Assembly (NCBI GenBank): GCA_040392005.1
Contig: JBEBWT010000019.1
Coordinates: forward strand, 1-35,625
DNA length: 35,625 bases
Origin: DASRQK01 sp040392005
Lineage (GTDB): Bacteria; Bacteroidota; Bacteroidia; Sphingobacteriales; Sphingobacteriaceae
Direction: 5' to 3'
The notes beneath the pieces were generated by a model. That model worked only from the letters and a program-made list of their open reading frames with translations. It had not been told where the DNA came from and did no database searches. Shown in pieces: positions 8,326 through 17,900 of this stretch (the first letter of the stretch is position 1; every line of letters starts with the position of its first letter). The position numbers were made by a program, and so were the translations under genes.

Positions 8326-10116
8326 GGACTCAAATTCTTTGGCCGCCAGCAGATAAATCAGCGAAGCGGTGCCATCCATGGTGGGTTCATTGGTACTATA
8401 ATCACCGAAAACATCATGATAAACCGCCAGATCAGACTGGAACAGCGCATACTCATCTTCACCGTCCAGATGTACTCCCTTCAGACTGCCGAAAATGGAA
8501 CCGTAAACCGGCCCGTCGATCAGTCCCCCATCCAGCGGGATCCCGTGGAGCACGGTCAGGGAAGAATGCGGTTTGACCGGGGTATCGCCCCATCCGGGCA
8601 ATCCATATACCATACTGGTGCCCCAGGGATTGCACCCGAACAACCAATCAAAATTGGCCTGCTCCAGTGCAGCATAGGTATCATCCCCCGTCAGTGTCCG
8701 GTACAAATAGCACTGGATCGCAAACGAAGTCGTCAGGTTATTGGAACACCAGATAAATGGTACACCCCTGAAAAAGGCATTGTCCTTTGCTTTGTTCCAT
8801 ACTTTTTCGATCCCTTCCCGGTAATAGCCCGCAAATTCGGCAGCCGTATCCCCCTCCTCCCGTTTGGCCAGTTCATAATGTCCGAAATTGTGGAAAGGAT
8901 ACCATTGATAGTGCCGGGCCGTGTCCGCCCCCATCCAGGGGGTGATCGTTTCCTGGCGGCCATATTTTTCGGCTTCCTGCAGGAATTTCTGGTCTCCCGA
9001 AAGTTGCCATAAGGCCGCAGCTCCCAGTTGCATATCATCCACCCAGTTGTCTTCCTCATAAAAATAAGGAGCAAGGTGCGGGGCCGTCTGCGATGCTCCG
9101 GGCTTGATCAGGCCGTACTGGAAGGCCGTTTTTGCTTTCTGTCCAAAGAGAACGGCTACTTTATCTTCCTTTCCGGCATAAATCTGTGCAGCAAGCGCAA
9201 AGGCACTGGCCAGTTTGCCGGCTGTGGAAGAGGTGCCGGTAGCCCTGTTCTGATATTTGCCCAGTCCCTGTGGTTCGCCGGTGATAAAATAAACCGGGCG
9301 CGGACCTGCCGGGCCCATTCCATAATCTACTTTATCCTCCGTGGGGAGTCTGTAACCAGCATGATCCCGGTCATCGGCGATCTGATTGAACATCCAGTCC
9401 GGACGGGGGTGCATTTTCAGCAACCAATCCAGGCCCCACCGGGCTTCATCCAGCACATCGGCAATACCATTACTTCCCTCCAGGCCATTTGCCTGATGCT
9501 GATCCGAAAACACCCCGGCAAAATCCCTGTAAGCTGCCAGCAGGTGATAGGTCGCATTGGCAGAAGTGGTGGTATATTGCAAATAATCGGAAGCATCGTG
9601 CCAGCCTCCGGAAACATCGATCACCGTGCTGTCCGGCATTGGCCCATACATGGTATAACCATCATGTACATGGCAGGAATCCTGAAAATAAGGGTTGAAG
9701 CCGCTTCTTTGCTGCCGCATATAACGCAGCGCAAAATCTGCCGCTCCCTGATAAACATCTGCCGCAATCCGGAATTCCGGAGATTTTGCTTTGCCGGCCT
9801 TTAAATAATATCGCCCAGTATCGGAAAATCCGGAAAAATCCAGGCGATAAGAAGACTGGAAAGGGCCATAGGCTCCAAAAGCCTGCCCGGCATCTGCTTT
9901 GAATACCTCCTTGCCCGATCCGGCATCGATCAGCACAAAAGTCGTGATCTCACCGGCATCTTTTGCTGCCCAGACCGCTTGCTTGATACCCAGAGGTGTA
10001 TAGCCAAGCTGGTTGATCCGGATCCAGGCCTGCGGGTCTTTTCCCTGGCAGGATACTACCAGCAACACAAACAGACCTGCGGTCAGCATGGCAAGAGTTC
10101 TTACATTTGTTCTCAT
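8299..10116 (-). CDS. Glycoside hydrolase family 9 lipoprotein with N-terminal Ig-like domain
   Basis: This 605-residue protein has a lipoprotein signal (LFVLLVVSC, Cys at about 23). An N-terminal CelD-type Ig-like domain (about 30-118, IRINQLGYTP start) is followed by a GH9 (alpha/alpha)6 barrel. The catalytic Asp pair is in GGWHDASDY (174 and 177) and the acid Glu in YSTNEPTMDG (577), so it should be active. GH9 enzymes act on beta-1,4-glucans or, in some members, as exo-beta-glucosaminidases; the peptidoglycan-like context and the attached deacetylase favour an amino-sugar substrate, which is inference. The start at 10116 is chosen for its signal peptide; an in-frame ATG at 10152, 3 nt after the upstream gene, is possible. 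The stop at 8299 directly follows a slippery heptamer. Confidence 0.88.
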   Translation of the reverse strand: MRTNVRTLAMLTAGLFVLLVVSCQGKDPQAWIRINQLGYTPLGIKQAVWAAKDAGEITTFVLIDAGSGKEVFKADAGQAFGAYGPFQSSYRLDFSGFSDTGRYYLKAGKAKSPEFRIAADVYQGAADFALRYMRQQRSGFNPYFQDSCHVHDGYTMYGPMPDSTVIDVSGGWHDASDYLQYTTTSANATYHLLAAYRDFAGVFSDQHQANGLEGSNGIADVLDEARWGLDWLLKMHPRPDWMFNQIADDRDHAGYRLPTEDKVDYGMGPAGPRPVYFITGEPQGLGKYQNRATGTSSTAGKLASAFALAAQIYAGKEDKVAVLFGQKAKTAFQYGLIKPGASQTAPHLAPYFYEEDNWVDDMQLGAAALWQLSGDQKFLQEAEKYGRQETITPWMGADTARHYQWYPFHNFGHYELAKREEGDTAAEFAGYYREGIEKVWNKAKDNAFFRGVPFIWCSNNLTTSFAIQCYLYRTLTGDDTYAALEQANFDWLFGCNPWGTSMVYGLPGWGDTPVKPHSSLTVLHGIPLDGGLIDGPVYGSIFGSLKGVHLDGEDEYALFQSDLAVYHDVFGDYSTNEPTMDGTASLIYLLAAKEFESRGGTAGKK

Positions 10117-10155
10117 TTTATCACCAATCATTGAACGTTCATCATTGCGCATCGG

Positions 10156-12030
10156 TCATTCATATTGAATCAATGCTATTTCTCCATCCATACTGCCTGC
10201 CGCCAATCTGCGACCGGAAAGGGTGGTCATCGGATTGACCATCGCATTGGATATTTTGTACTGCCACACCACTTCTCCATCCGTTGCATTTACGGCACTC
10301 ACCAACCCCGAATGGCTGGGCACAAAAACCAGCCCATCGGCTACTGTAATCGCGGAGGGTGTCAATTCATAAGGCAATTGCAATTTTGATTTCCATGCAA
10401 CCTCCATGTGATCGGCCGTAGTGGATATTCCCAGGAGTTCGCCATCCATCGTTTTGACATACACCAGTTTGCCGTCCTCGGACAAGCCCATAGACTCCCG
10501 GACACGGATACCCAGATCCTTTTCCTTGTTTTCTCTCCAGACCACTTGTCCGTTTTGCGCATCCAGCGCAGTCATGTATCTGTCTGGGGCTACTATAAAA
10601 ATCCTTCCATTACTACCGACCGGATAACAGGCTGCTGGTGAAAGCATGCGATTGGCCGATCCATTGGACCATTCCCATTCTTTCCTGCCCGTTGCCAGAT
10701 CCAGCGCATAAAAATCATTGCCCCAGGAACCAAAATAAATCCGGTTGCCATAGATCAGTGGCTTGCCGGACACATAGCCTTTAATTCCTTCAAATGACCA
10801 GATCAGCCGGCCGCTTTCCAGATCGAAGGCACGAAATACCCCGTCCGAAGAACCGATATATCCGATTCCTCCCTGTGTGATCGCTGAGGCCAGAACTGCT
10901 TTCCCGGTAGTATATTCCCATTGCAACAAACCATTCTCTGCGTTTAGGCAATAAATATGATGGTCAGAAGATCCGAAAATCACAAAATCCTGCCATACGC
11001 TGGGTGTTGAATACACTTTTCCCTTTGTCGGGAACGTCCAGACTACCTCACCTGTCCTGTTGTCCAGCGCATAAACATGGCCTGCTGTATTGGCAGTGAT
11101 CACCAGATCACCTGCAACCGCAAAGCCTGCTCCCAGATCACTGTCATCCTGATATTGCCAAAGCACCTGTCTTTTGCCCGCATCCTGTTCGTTCACTGAA
11201 TAATCCGGTCGCACATATGCCCCGGCTGCCTGTGGGAAATGGTGATCGCTGAGCGGGACTTCCAGCCAGGGACTTTCTTCGGTACGGACACCCGGGTAAC
11301 GCAGATGGAAAGCCGCTTTGACTCCGTCATACGTAATAATCTGATAAGCCCCTACCGAATCTGCCGCCCGCAGGTTGGAGCGGCACATCACACCGGGAAT
11401 CCCCTCAAAATCGAAGAGCCGGTTCTGGTGCCCATGGCCGCACAGTGCCAGTTGGATATTATACCCTTTGAGCCGGTCAATCGCCTCAAACCAATTGTTC
11501 AGGGACTCGTCCAGCGGATAATGATTGACAAAAACAATAGGCTTGCGTTCTGCGGCGTGCCTGCCGAGTACTTCATCCATCCAGACCAGATTCTCGCGTG
11601 GGATCTGACCGGGTGCCATCCGCATATTGGGTCCGGAGGCCGTCCCCATAAACAGTACCCCTTTGTGTTCAAAAGCAAAGGTATCCCCTCCGAATACTGT
11701 GAGAAAACTATTGCCTCCACTTTCAGACCAATTGCTGTCATGGTTGCCGGGAATGACATGCCAGGGCAATTTCAGCCCGCTCAGGACCACATGCGCCGCA
11801 GCCAATTCATCATCTGAACCAAATTCCGTGATATCGCCCGAAAAAATAGCAAAATCAATGTTTTCGGATTGATTCAGATCAAGAACCGTCCGCTCCAGAT
11901 CTTCCAGACCAGTGCTGCCACCGACATGTGTGTCTGTCACCAGCGCAAAGCGGAAAGGCTGGCTTTGGGAAAGGCCATAACCTCCGATCAGAAACAGAAC
12001 GGTCAAAAAAAGATTCCTTAAACTCGGCAT
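10156..12030 (-). CDS. Secreted metallophosphoesterase fused to a PQQ-like beta-propeller
   Basis: This 624-residue protein has a signal peptide (residues 1 to about 23). The N-terminal half is a calcineurin-like phosphoesterase with the dimetal motifs in order: DTH (33-35), GD (65-66), GNHD (95-98), NHYP and CGHGH. From about residue 295 it carries PQQ-type propeller blades (VYALDNRTGEVVW, IYCLNAENGLLQW, FRAFDLESGRLIW, FYALDLATGRKEW, TALDAQNGQVVW), about seven repeats. The propeller may bind a ligand or place the enzyme at the envelope; quinone cofactor use is not implied. It lies 3-39 nt before GH9 depending on the GH9 start, so it is in the same transcript. The phosphoester substrate is unknown. 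Confidence 0.85.
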   Translation of the reverse strand: MPSLRNLFLTVLFLIGGYGLSQSQPFRFALVTDTHVGGSTGLEDLERTVLDLNQSENIDFAIFSGDITEFGSDDELAAAHVVLSGLKLPWHVIPGNHDSNWSESGGNSFLTVFGGDTFAFEHKGVLFMGTASGPNMRMAPGQIPRENLVWMDEVLGRHAAERKPIVFVNHYPLDESLNNWFEAIDRLKGYNIQLALCGHGHQNRLFDFEGIPGVMCRSNLRAADSVGAYQIITYDGVKAAFHLRYPGVRTEESPWLEVPLSDHHFPQAAGAYVRPDYSVNEQDAGKRQVLWQYQDDSDLGAGFAVAGDLVITANTAGHVYALDNRTGEVVWTFPTKGKVYSTPSVWQDFVIFGSSDHHIYCLNAENGLLQWEYTTGKAVLASAITQGGIGYIGSSDGVFRAFDLESGRLIWSFEGIKGYVSGKPLIYGNRIYFGSWGNDFYALDLATGRKEWEWSNGSANRMLSPAACYPVGSNGRIFIVAPDRYMTALDAQNGQVVWRENKEKDLGIRVRESMGLSEDGKLVYVKTMDGELLGISTTADHMEVAWKSKLQLPYELTPSAITVADGLVFVPSHSGLVSAVNATDGEVVWQYKISNAMVNPMTTLSGRRLAAGSMDGEIALIQYE

Positions 12031-12046
12031 GCAGACAGGGAATAAT

Positions 12047-12078
12047 GCATGCTCCGGTCTTTCTCAACCGGAGCATGC
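12047..12078 (-). terminator. Perfect 12-bp intergenic hairpin (terminator or mRNA-stabilising element)
   Basis: GCATGCTCCGGT (12047-12058) and ACCGGAGCATGC (12067-12078) pair perfectly around an 8-nt loop. It lies between the surface lipoprotein gene and the metallophosphoesterase gene. There is no strong T-run after it on the minus strand, so complete termination is doubtful. It could instead protect or partly end the namZ-susCD transcript and lower expression of the downstream enzymes. Confidence 0.65.
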
Positions 12079-12143
12079 GATATTATTCAAAATACTTAAA
12101 AGAACTATTCTCTTAATTTATAGTACTCTGGCTTATGCAAAAT

Positions 12144-13001
12144 TTACAATGCCGAAGACTGCTTGATACCCACAGCAGGAGTTCCAGTACGGAAACCAGC
12201 AAATACGTGATGATAGACCTTGCCAATCTGAGCGGTCCACCAGTCTGCATAATCCGTAGTCCCGGCAGTACCCACTTTCAGGCTCCCCTGATCGGAACCG
12301 TCGGCACCGATCAGGCGAATCCGGTAATCGATCCGTGCAGTACCAGCAGAGATTTCTACTGTTTTGTTCACGGTCACCGGTTCCCATCCGGTAGCCTCAC
12401 CAAATGAAACAGGGCTTCCAAGATTGAACCAGTCACTTTTTGCTGCCGTTGCATTGTCAGTAGTGTATTGCCACTGATACTGGAGTTTCAGCGTAGTGGG
12501 CACACCGGCCGACTCATACATAAAGTTATAAAACCGGATCCAGGCTGTAGTACCGGTATGCTCAGTCGTCACTGAGGGGAGCGGCATAGGGACAGGGATG
12601 ATGACCGGAGGTTTTGTAAAGTCATGTATAAAGATCTGGTTTTTCCCTGCCGGGAAATTGACACTCTGATCAAATACCATATTCAGACTGGTCGCCAAAC
12701 CCTGATAGAGTTTCAGGTTGGCGCTGCCTGCCTGGGTAGTATAGTATTTTCCAACAGCTCCACTCGGGATAAAATTGGACACGTTCAGAGGAGATGTCTC
12801 ATTTGCCAGGAGTTTGCCCCCCAGCTCTACCTTATTGATGTTGCTGGCATTAGCAGCAGCTATGGGATTCATAAAGAACAACTGAAACTGTGCTGTCTCA
12901 TCACTGATCTTTTCTGCATTATACTCCAACACCTGTTTTTCACAAGAAGTCAGGAATAGTACAGCCAGCATGATCGAAAATATATTCTGCAATTTTTTCA
13001 T
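12144..13001 (-). CDS. Surface lipoprotein of the susCD operon (possible glycan-binding protein)
   Basis: This 285-residue protein has a clear lipoprotein signal (MLAVLFLTSC). The body is beta-rich and has no catalytic motif I recognise. The early segment (AQFQLFFMNPIAAANASNINKVELGG) loosely resembles DUF4397-type Ig-like domains, but I am not sure. Position directly after susD (33 nt) is where SusE/SusF-like surface glycan-binding proteins are usually encoded, so a binding role is inferred from context. It is the last gene before the strong hairpin at 12047-12078. Confidence 0.65.
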   Translation of the reverse strand: MKKLQNIFSIMLAVLFLTSCEKQVLEYNAEKISDETAQFQLFFMNPIAAANASNINKVELGGKLLANETSPLNVSNFIPSGAVGKYYTTQAGSANLKLYQGLATSLNMVFDQSVNFPAGKNQIFIHDFTKPPVIIPVPMPLPSVTTEHTGTTAWIRFYNFMYESAGVPTTLKLQYQWQYTTDNATAAKSDWFNLGSPVSFGEATGWEPVTVNKTVEISAGTARIDYRIRLIGADGSDQGSLKVGTAGTTDYADWWTAQIGKVYHHVFAGFRTGTPAVGIKQSSAL

Positions 13002-13034
13002 CGCTTCTAAATTTTTATTTAAATCAAAACTTCA

Positions 13035-14900
13035 TTATTTCGGCATCTCTCCAGGGTATGCAAACCACGGAATCGATGTCTGATAATTGTCTGCCGTGCC
13101 CGGAATAGGACGGAGTTTCTCCAGCTGATTGAGATTCCACATATACTCTGAATTGTAACGTGGTCTCAGGCGATAACTCGGAGATCCCTCATTCCTGACA
13201 TCATATGCTACCCTTCTGTTCTGCACATCTGCAGGTCGCATATACAGGCCCTTGTACACCTTGTTTGGATCGGTATCCCATTTCTGGGTAATTTCAGCCT
13301 GGACCCATCCGTTTCCATTGCTTGGATACTCACCGGTATATTGTATATCATAATGATATTTACGCATATCCACCCATGCCTCAGTTGCACCCCATGGATA
13401 CAGTGCAACCCATTTCTGCATCATGATATGAGAAAGGGAAAATTCACTCTGGTCAAGATTGTCAACATATGGTCCATTGAGGTACTCGGCAGCCAGGGAA
13501 TTGAAGGTTGCGACAGAGATCTTATCGCCACCGGTCGGACTACCTGAAGTTCCCGGAGTGATGTATCTGGCAGTAAACTCCAAGTCAGCACGCACTCCGT
13601 TTTTAAACGCTTCAAAAGCCTGTCCCTTCTGACCCATCTTCCAGTAGGTTTCTGCCAGACAGAATTGGAGCTCAGCATAAGTAGTCAGGATATAAGGCGC
13701 ATTATCCCGGTAAAGCCAGCGGCCTATTCCATCATGCACCGATCCCGACCAGGTGGCAGAAACAGTTCTTCCGTAAAATGAAGGGGCAGTGCCTATGGGG
13801 CCAGCTGCGGATGTAAAGTTACTGCCATAAAACCGATAGCTTTTGATATTATCCGGATCACTCAGGTCCTCAAAATTCGGGTTGCTGGTAGTTGCCAGCT
13901 TGACTGCTACCCTCGGATCATAATGACCGGGGACTTCCATCAGCGTATCGGCAATAATCTGCTTTTCTGCCAGTTTGTATGGATAATACGTGTTTCCTGT
14001 CTCTGGAATCTTGTTCCTGGTTGCAGGATCGTACTCAGGCACGGTACCGGTGAATACCTGCACAGCAAAATCATGCTGCCAATAGGAATTTGACAGGTTT
14101 CCGCGGGCAGTACCCCAGAAGTTGTTATAGCCACTCTGCGCAGCGGACTGGGATCCTCCTTCTATGCCGATGGTCGCATCATCCGCCGGAGACTGGAAAG
14201 ATTTGCCTGCGGCATCGATCAGCTCCTGTGCATAGGCAGAGGTGAAATCATTTTTGTTTGTCAGCGAAGCCAAATTGCGGACGATCACTGCATAGGCAAA
14301 TTTGATCCACTTGGATTTGTCTCCACCGTACATAAAATCATTATCACTGATCTTACTGCCATAGTTGGTATTGTCCGGTTTTTCCAGCATCTCAATGGCT
14401 TCATAAGCCCAAGCCCGTGCCTGCTCATAGACCGCATCCTGATAATCATAATTGTGCGTCAGCAAATCCGGAACATATGCATCTTTCATGGGTACTTCAC
14501 CATGCACTTTGGTGAGCAGATCCCAGCTATAGGCCTTCAGGGCCAGACCGATCCCGGCCAAGGTCCATTCTTCTGCCTCAACAGACTGGTTGATCATATT
14601 TTCCAGATTCATCCCCTGCAACCAGTAAACGACCCGCCAGATCTCACCGCCGGCATCAGATCCTGCTGTGTAAAAATGATTGGCAAAGGTAGTATAACTG
14701 CTGGTTCCCATCATTTGGGTGAGGGGTCCGATGGCCCGTATATCCCAGTACACCCCCTGTAGTTGCTGTATATTATTGGCCAGGTACAGATAACCATCAA
14801 CCCTGGCAGGGGCATCGATATTATGGTTTACATCCAGGTATTTCTCACATCCTCCGAGGAGTAGAAATAAAGGAATCAAGTATATTAAAATCTTTTTCAT
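13035..14900 (-). CDS. SusD/RagB-family outer-membrane lipoprotein
   Basis: This 621-residue protein starts with a lipoprotein signal (IPLFLLLGGC) and EKYLDVNHNIDAPARVDG, typical of SusD-like proteins. The mid-region carries the helical TPR-like repeats (AWAYEAIEMLEKPD, AYAVIVRNLASLTNK) and the segment AELQFCLAETYWKMG. The C-terminal part includes the loop-rich ligand-binding region and ends in a SIPWFAYPGEMPK tail. SusD proteins cap the SusC channel at the cell surface and capture oligosaccharides. It lies 11 nt after susC. A peptidoglycan-fragment ligand is inferred from namZ and murQ nearby. Confidence 0.92.
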   Translation of the reverse strand: MKKILIYLIPLFLLLGGCEKYLDVNHNIDAPARVDGYLYLANNIQQLQGVYWDIRAIGPLTQMMGTSSYTTFANHFYTAGSDAGGEIWRVVYWLQGMNLENMINQSVEAEEWTLAGIGLALKAYSWDLLTKVHGEVPMKDAYVPDLLTHNYDYQDAVYEQARAWAYEAIEMLEKPDNTNYGSKISDNDFMYGGDKSKWIKFAYAVIVRNLASLTNKNDFTSAYAQELIDAAGKSFQSPADDATIGIEGGSQSAAQSGYNNFWGTARGNLSNSYWQHDFAVQVFTGTVPEYDPATRNKIPETGNTYYPYKLAEKQIIADTLMEVPGHYDPRVAVKLATTSNPNFEDLSDPDNIKSYRFYGSNFTSAAGPIGTAPSFYGRTVSATWSGSVHDGIGRWLYRDNAPYILTTYAELQFCLAETYWKMGQKGQAFEAFKNGVRADLEFTARYITPGTSGSPTGGDKISVATFNSLAAEYLNGPYVDNLDQSEFSLSHIMMQKWVALYPWGATEAWVDMRKYHYDIQYTGEYPSNGNGWVQAEITQKWDTDPNKVYKGLYMRPADVQNRRVAYDVRNEGSPSYRLRPRYNSEYMWNLNQLEKLRPIPGTADNYQTSIPWFAYPGEMPK

Positions 14901-14911
14901 CGCTTTTCTTT

Positions 14912-17900
14912 TTAATTTAATGTCAAACTGACTCCAACTGAAAATCCACGCGGATTGGGGATAGACAAAATATCTATACCTTCACCACCTGTACCCCCGG
15001 CAGCAGCAGAAACCGTGTTTCCAACCGCATCAAATCCTGAATAGTTAGTCCAGGTCGCCAGGTCATTCCCCACAATGAACACATCCATACCCGATGCGAT
15101 CCGTGACCAGGCCAGTGACCTGGCCGGAATACGGTAGGAAAGTCTCAGCTCCTGCAAACGCAGGTAGTTTACATCTTTTTCGAGCCAGTCTTCATCCCCT
15201 CCAGTAAAAATGGTAGCCCCGTATTGTCTGAAGTCCACGGCGATCGTGTTTACAGTCGGATTATCCGTATTTTCGAATCCATTCCGGACGACTCCATTGA
15301 ATACATAGGGACCGCTTTCGCGCAAGTTCACTGATTCCCAGCTGGTACCCTGTGACATCATGAGGCGTTTGGTTCCATTCACGACAGTCGCTCCCATGCG
15401 TCCGGAAAATAAAGCGGAAGCCCGGAAATCTTTGTAACGAAGACTGGTAGTGGCTCCAAAACGTACTTTTGGTTCCCTATCACCCACAATGGACCAGGTT
15501 CCTGCCGTAAGCGGAAGGCCCGTAGTCGGACTGATCAGGATATCCCCGGCATCATTCCGCAAGTAAGCATAACCAGTCATCGTGGTGACAGGATTGCCGA
15601 CGGAGATCCCGTTCCGGAGATTTCCCGAATTCCAGGTATATGGATTGTAATACTCGGTCACATTCTCAGGCAGATACAAGACTTTGGACTTGTTTTGTGA
15701 CATATTGACACCAACATTCCAGGTCAGACCATTCTCTAACTTGAGGATATCACCATCGATATGCGCTTCCCAGCCCCAGGTCTTGAATGAGCCCACATTC
15801 AGGGTGTTCAGGACGAAACCTGTGGCATAACTCAGACGGAAGTTCTTGACAATCTGATTGTCGTTGCGGGTGCCAAAATAGGTAAAGCTGGTATTCAGAC
15901 GGTTTCTGAACAGGGACAGGTCAAATCCGGCCTCATGCGCAGTGGTAATCTCCGGACGCAGATTTGGGTTTGGACCAGTAAATCCATACTTGTAGCCCCC
16001 TCCTGTCAGCAATGTTGGTTCCAGTTGCGGGTCGATTTCCAGTGGCCCGGCATCCTTACCTACCTTCGCAAGGGATCCTCTGATCTTGAAGTAATTAATG
16101 GCTTCAATCGATTTGAAAAATTCCAGATCGGACAAGATCAGGGAGCCCTCAATGGACGGGTAGAAATATTGGTTGTTTTTCACCGGAAGAGTTGATGACC
16201 AGTCGTTCCGTGCCCGCAGGGTTACGAAAGCGAGGTTGTTGTATCCAAACTCCAACTGGGCGGAAAGCGCCTGGATCCTGCGTTTGGTGTTTCGTTGCCT
16301 TGCGGCCATTGTGGCAGGATCAACATTGTTGATCGATTGAAAATCAGCTACGAGGAACCTGCTGCCGTTTGTGGACTGTCTGGTCACCGCATTTTCCATC
16401 TGGTGGTACCCCACTTGGCCGGAGAAAGACAATTTATTGTCGAGGAAGGTGTTGTTGTATCCGGCCAGAATGTTGATGGTCGGATCAGAGAAGTTGGACT
16501 GTGTAAAGTCATACCTTCCAAGACCAGCATTCCTCGCAGAATAGTATGGATGCCACGAAGACGTAAATGCCTGCATACCAAAATCCCAACCCAATTGTGC
16601 CCGCAGGAACGTATTCTCGATCGGCGTCAGGTTGAAGGCCACATTGCTGATCAGACGATCGGATTTATCAAAATTTTTGTTCTTGTGCAAAGCGAACAGC
16701 GGGTTTAGCAGATCCTGGTCCAGATAATAATCAGGGACCTTCATGTGGCTGCCGTCCGGATCCAGATAAACCGACATATCATCCACCATCGGCCAGATCA
16801 TGGAACGGTACAAAGGACCGTCCGTACCCCTCATTACCTTGTTATTGGCTGTTTTGGTATATTGCATGGATCCTTCAAATCTCAGCCAGTCGGTGATGGT
16901 CGCCTGTCCTGACAGACTCAAACTGGTTCTGTCATAGTCGGTAGTCTTGATGACCCCTTCCTGACCCAGACTGGAGAAAGTTGCGCGTATGGTACCTGTT
17001 TCCGAGCCTCCTTCGACAGAGACATTGTGCCGCTGGGTAAAACCGGTCTGAAGAACCGCTGCAAAATTGTCGTACAGCTGTACGCCGGCAGGATACAAAC
17101 CACCAAATTTTGCAGTATAGTAATAGTTGGTCGTACCAAAGTTACCATTAGCATACTTGTCCTGCAATTCTGGGTAGCCATAAGCGTTATCCCATTTGAA
17201 AGAGTTGCTATACTGCACACGACCCTTGCCCGGACGACCTTTCTTGGTCGTGATGATGATCGCTCCGTTGGAGGCGTCCGAACCGTACAAGGCTGCGGCG
17301 GCCGCACCCTTAAGGACAGTGATCTCAGCAATATCCTCCGGATTGAAGTCATTACCCCGTGAAGAGTAGTCCAGGTTCCGGACTGAATATGTCTCAGCTC
17401 CGGCCAGACCGATCGGGTCAAAAGTACTGTTATTCATTGGCACCCCGTCCACTACATACAGTGGCTGGTTGTTGCCGGAGATAGAAGTAATGTTCCGCAG
17501 GACTACCGTAGTAGAAGCTCCTGGAGTACCACTGGTAGATGATACGTTCAATCCGGGAACGCGGCCTGCCAGCGCGGAAATAAAGGACTCCCTTCCAGAC
17601 TCACTGACAGTCGCTCCATCAATCTTCTGGACGGAAGAGCCAATCGCGCGGCTTACCCGTTTCATACCGAACTCTGCGGTCACTACGACCTCTCCGAGTT
17701 CGCTGACACTTTTTGTCATGTTGACAATCACAGTCGATCTGCTCCCTACGGCCACTGTCTGCGGCTCGAAACCAACTGCAGTAAATCGCAGAGAAGCATT
17801 TTCAGGCACTGCAATGGTATAATTACCATCGGCATCGGTAGAGGTCTGGGTTGTAGAGCCCACTACCGTGATCGTCACGCCCTGAAAGCGGACGTTCTCA

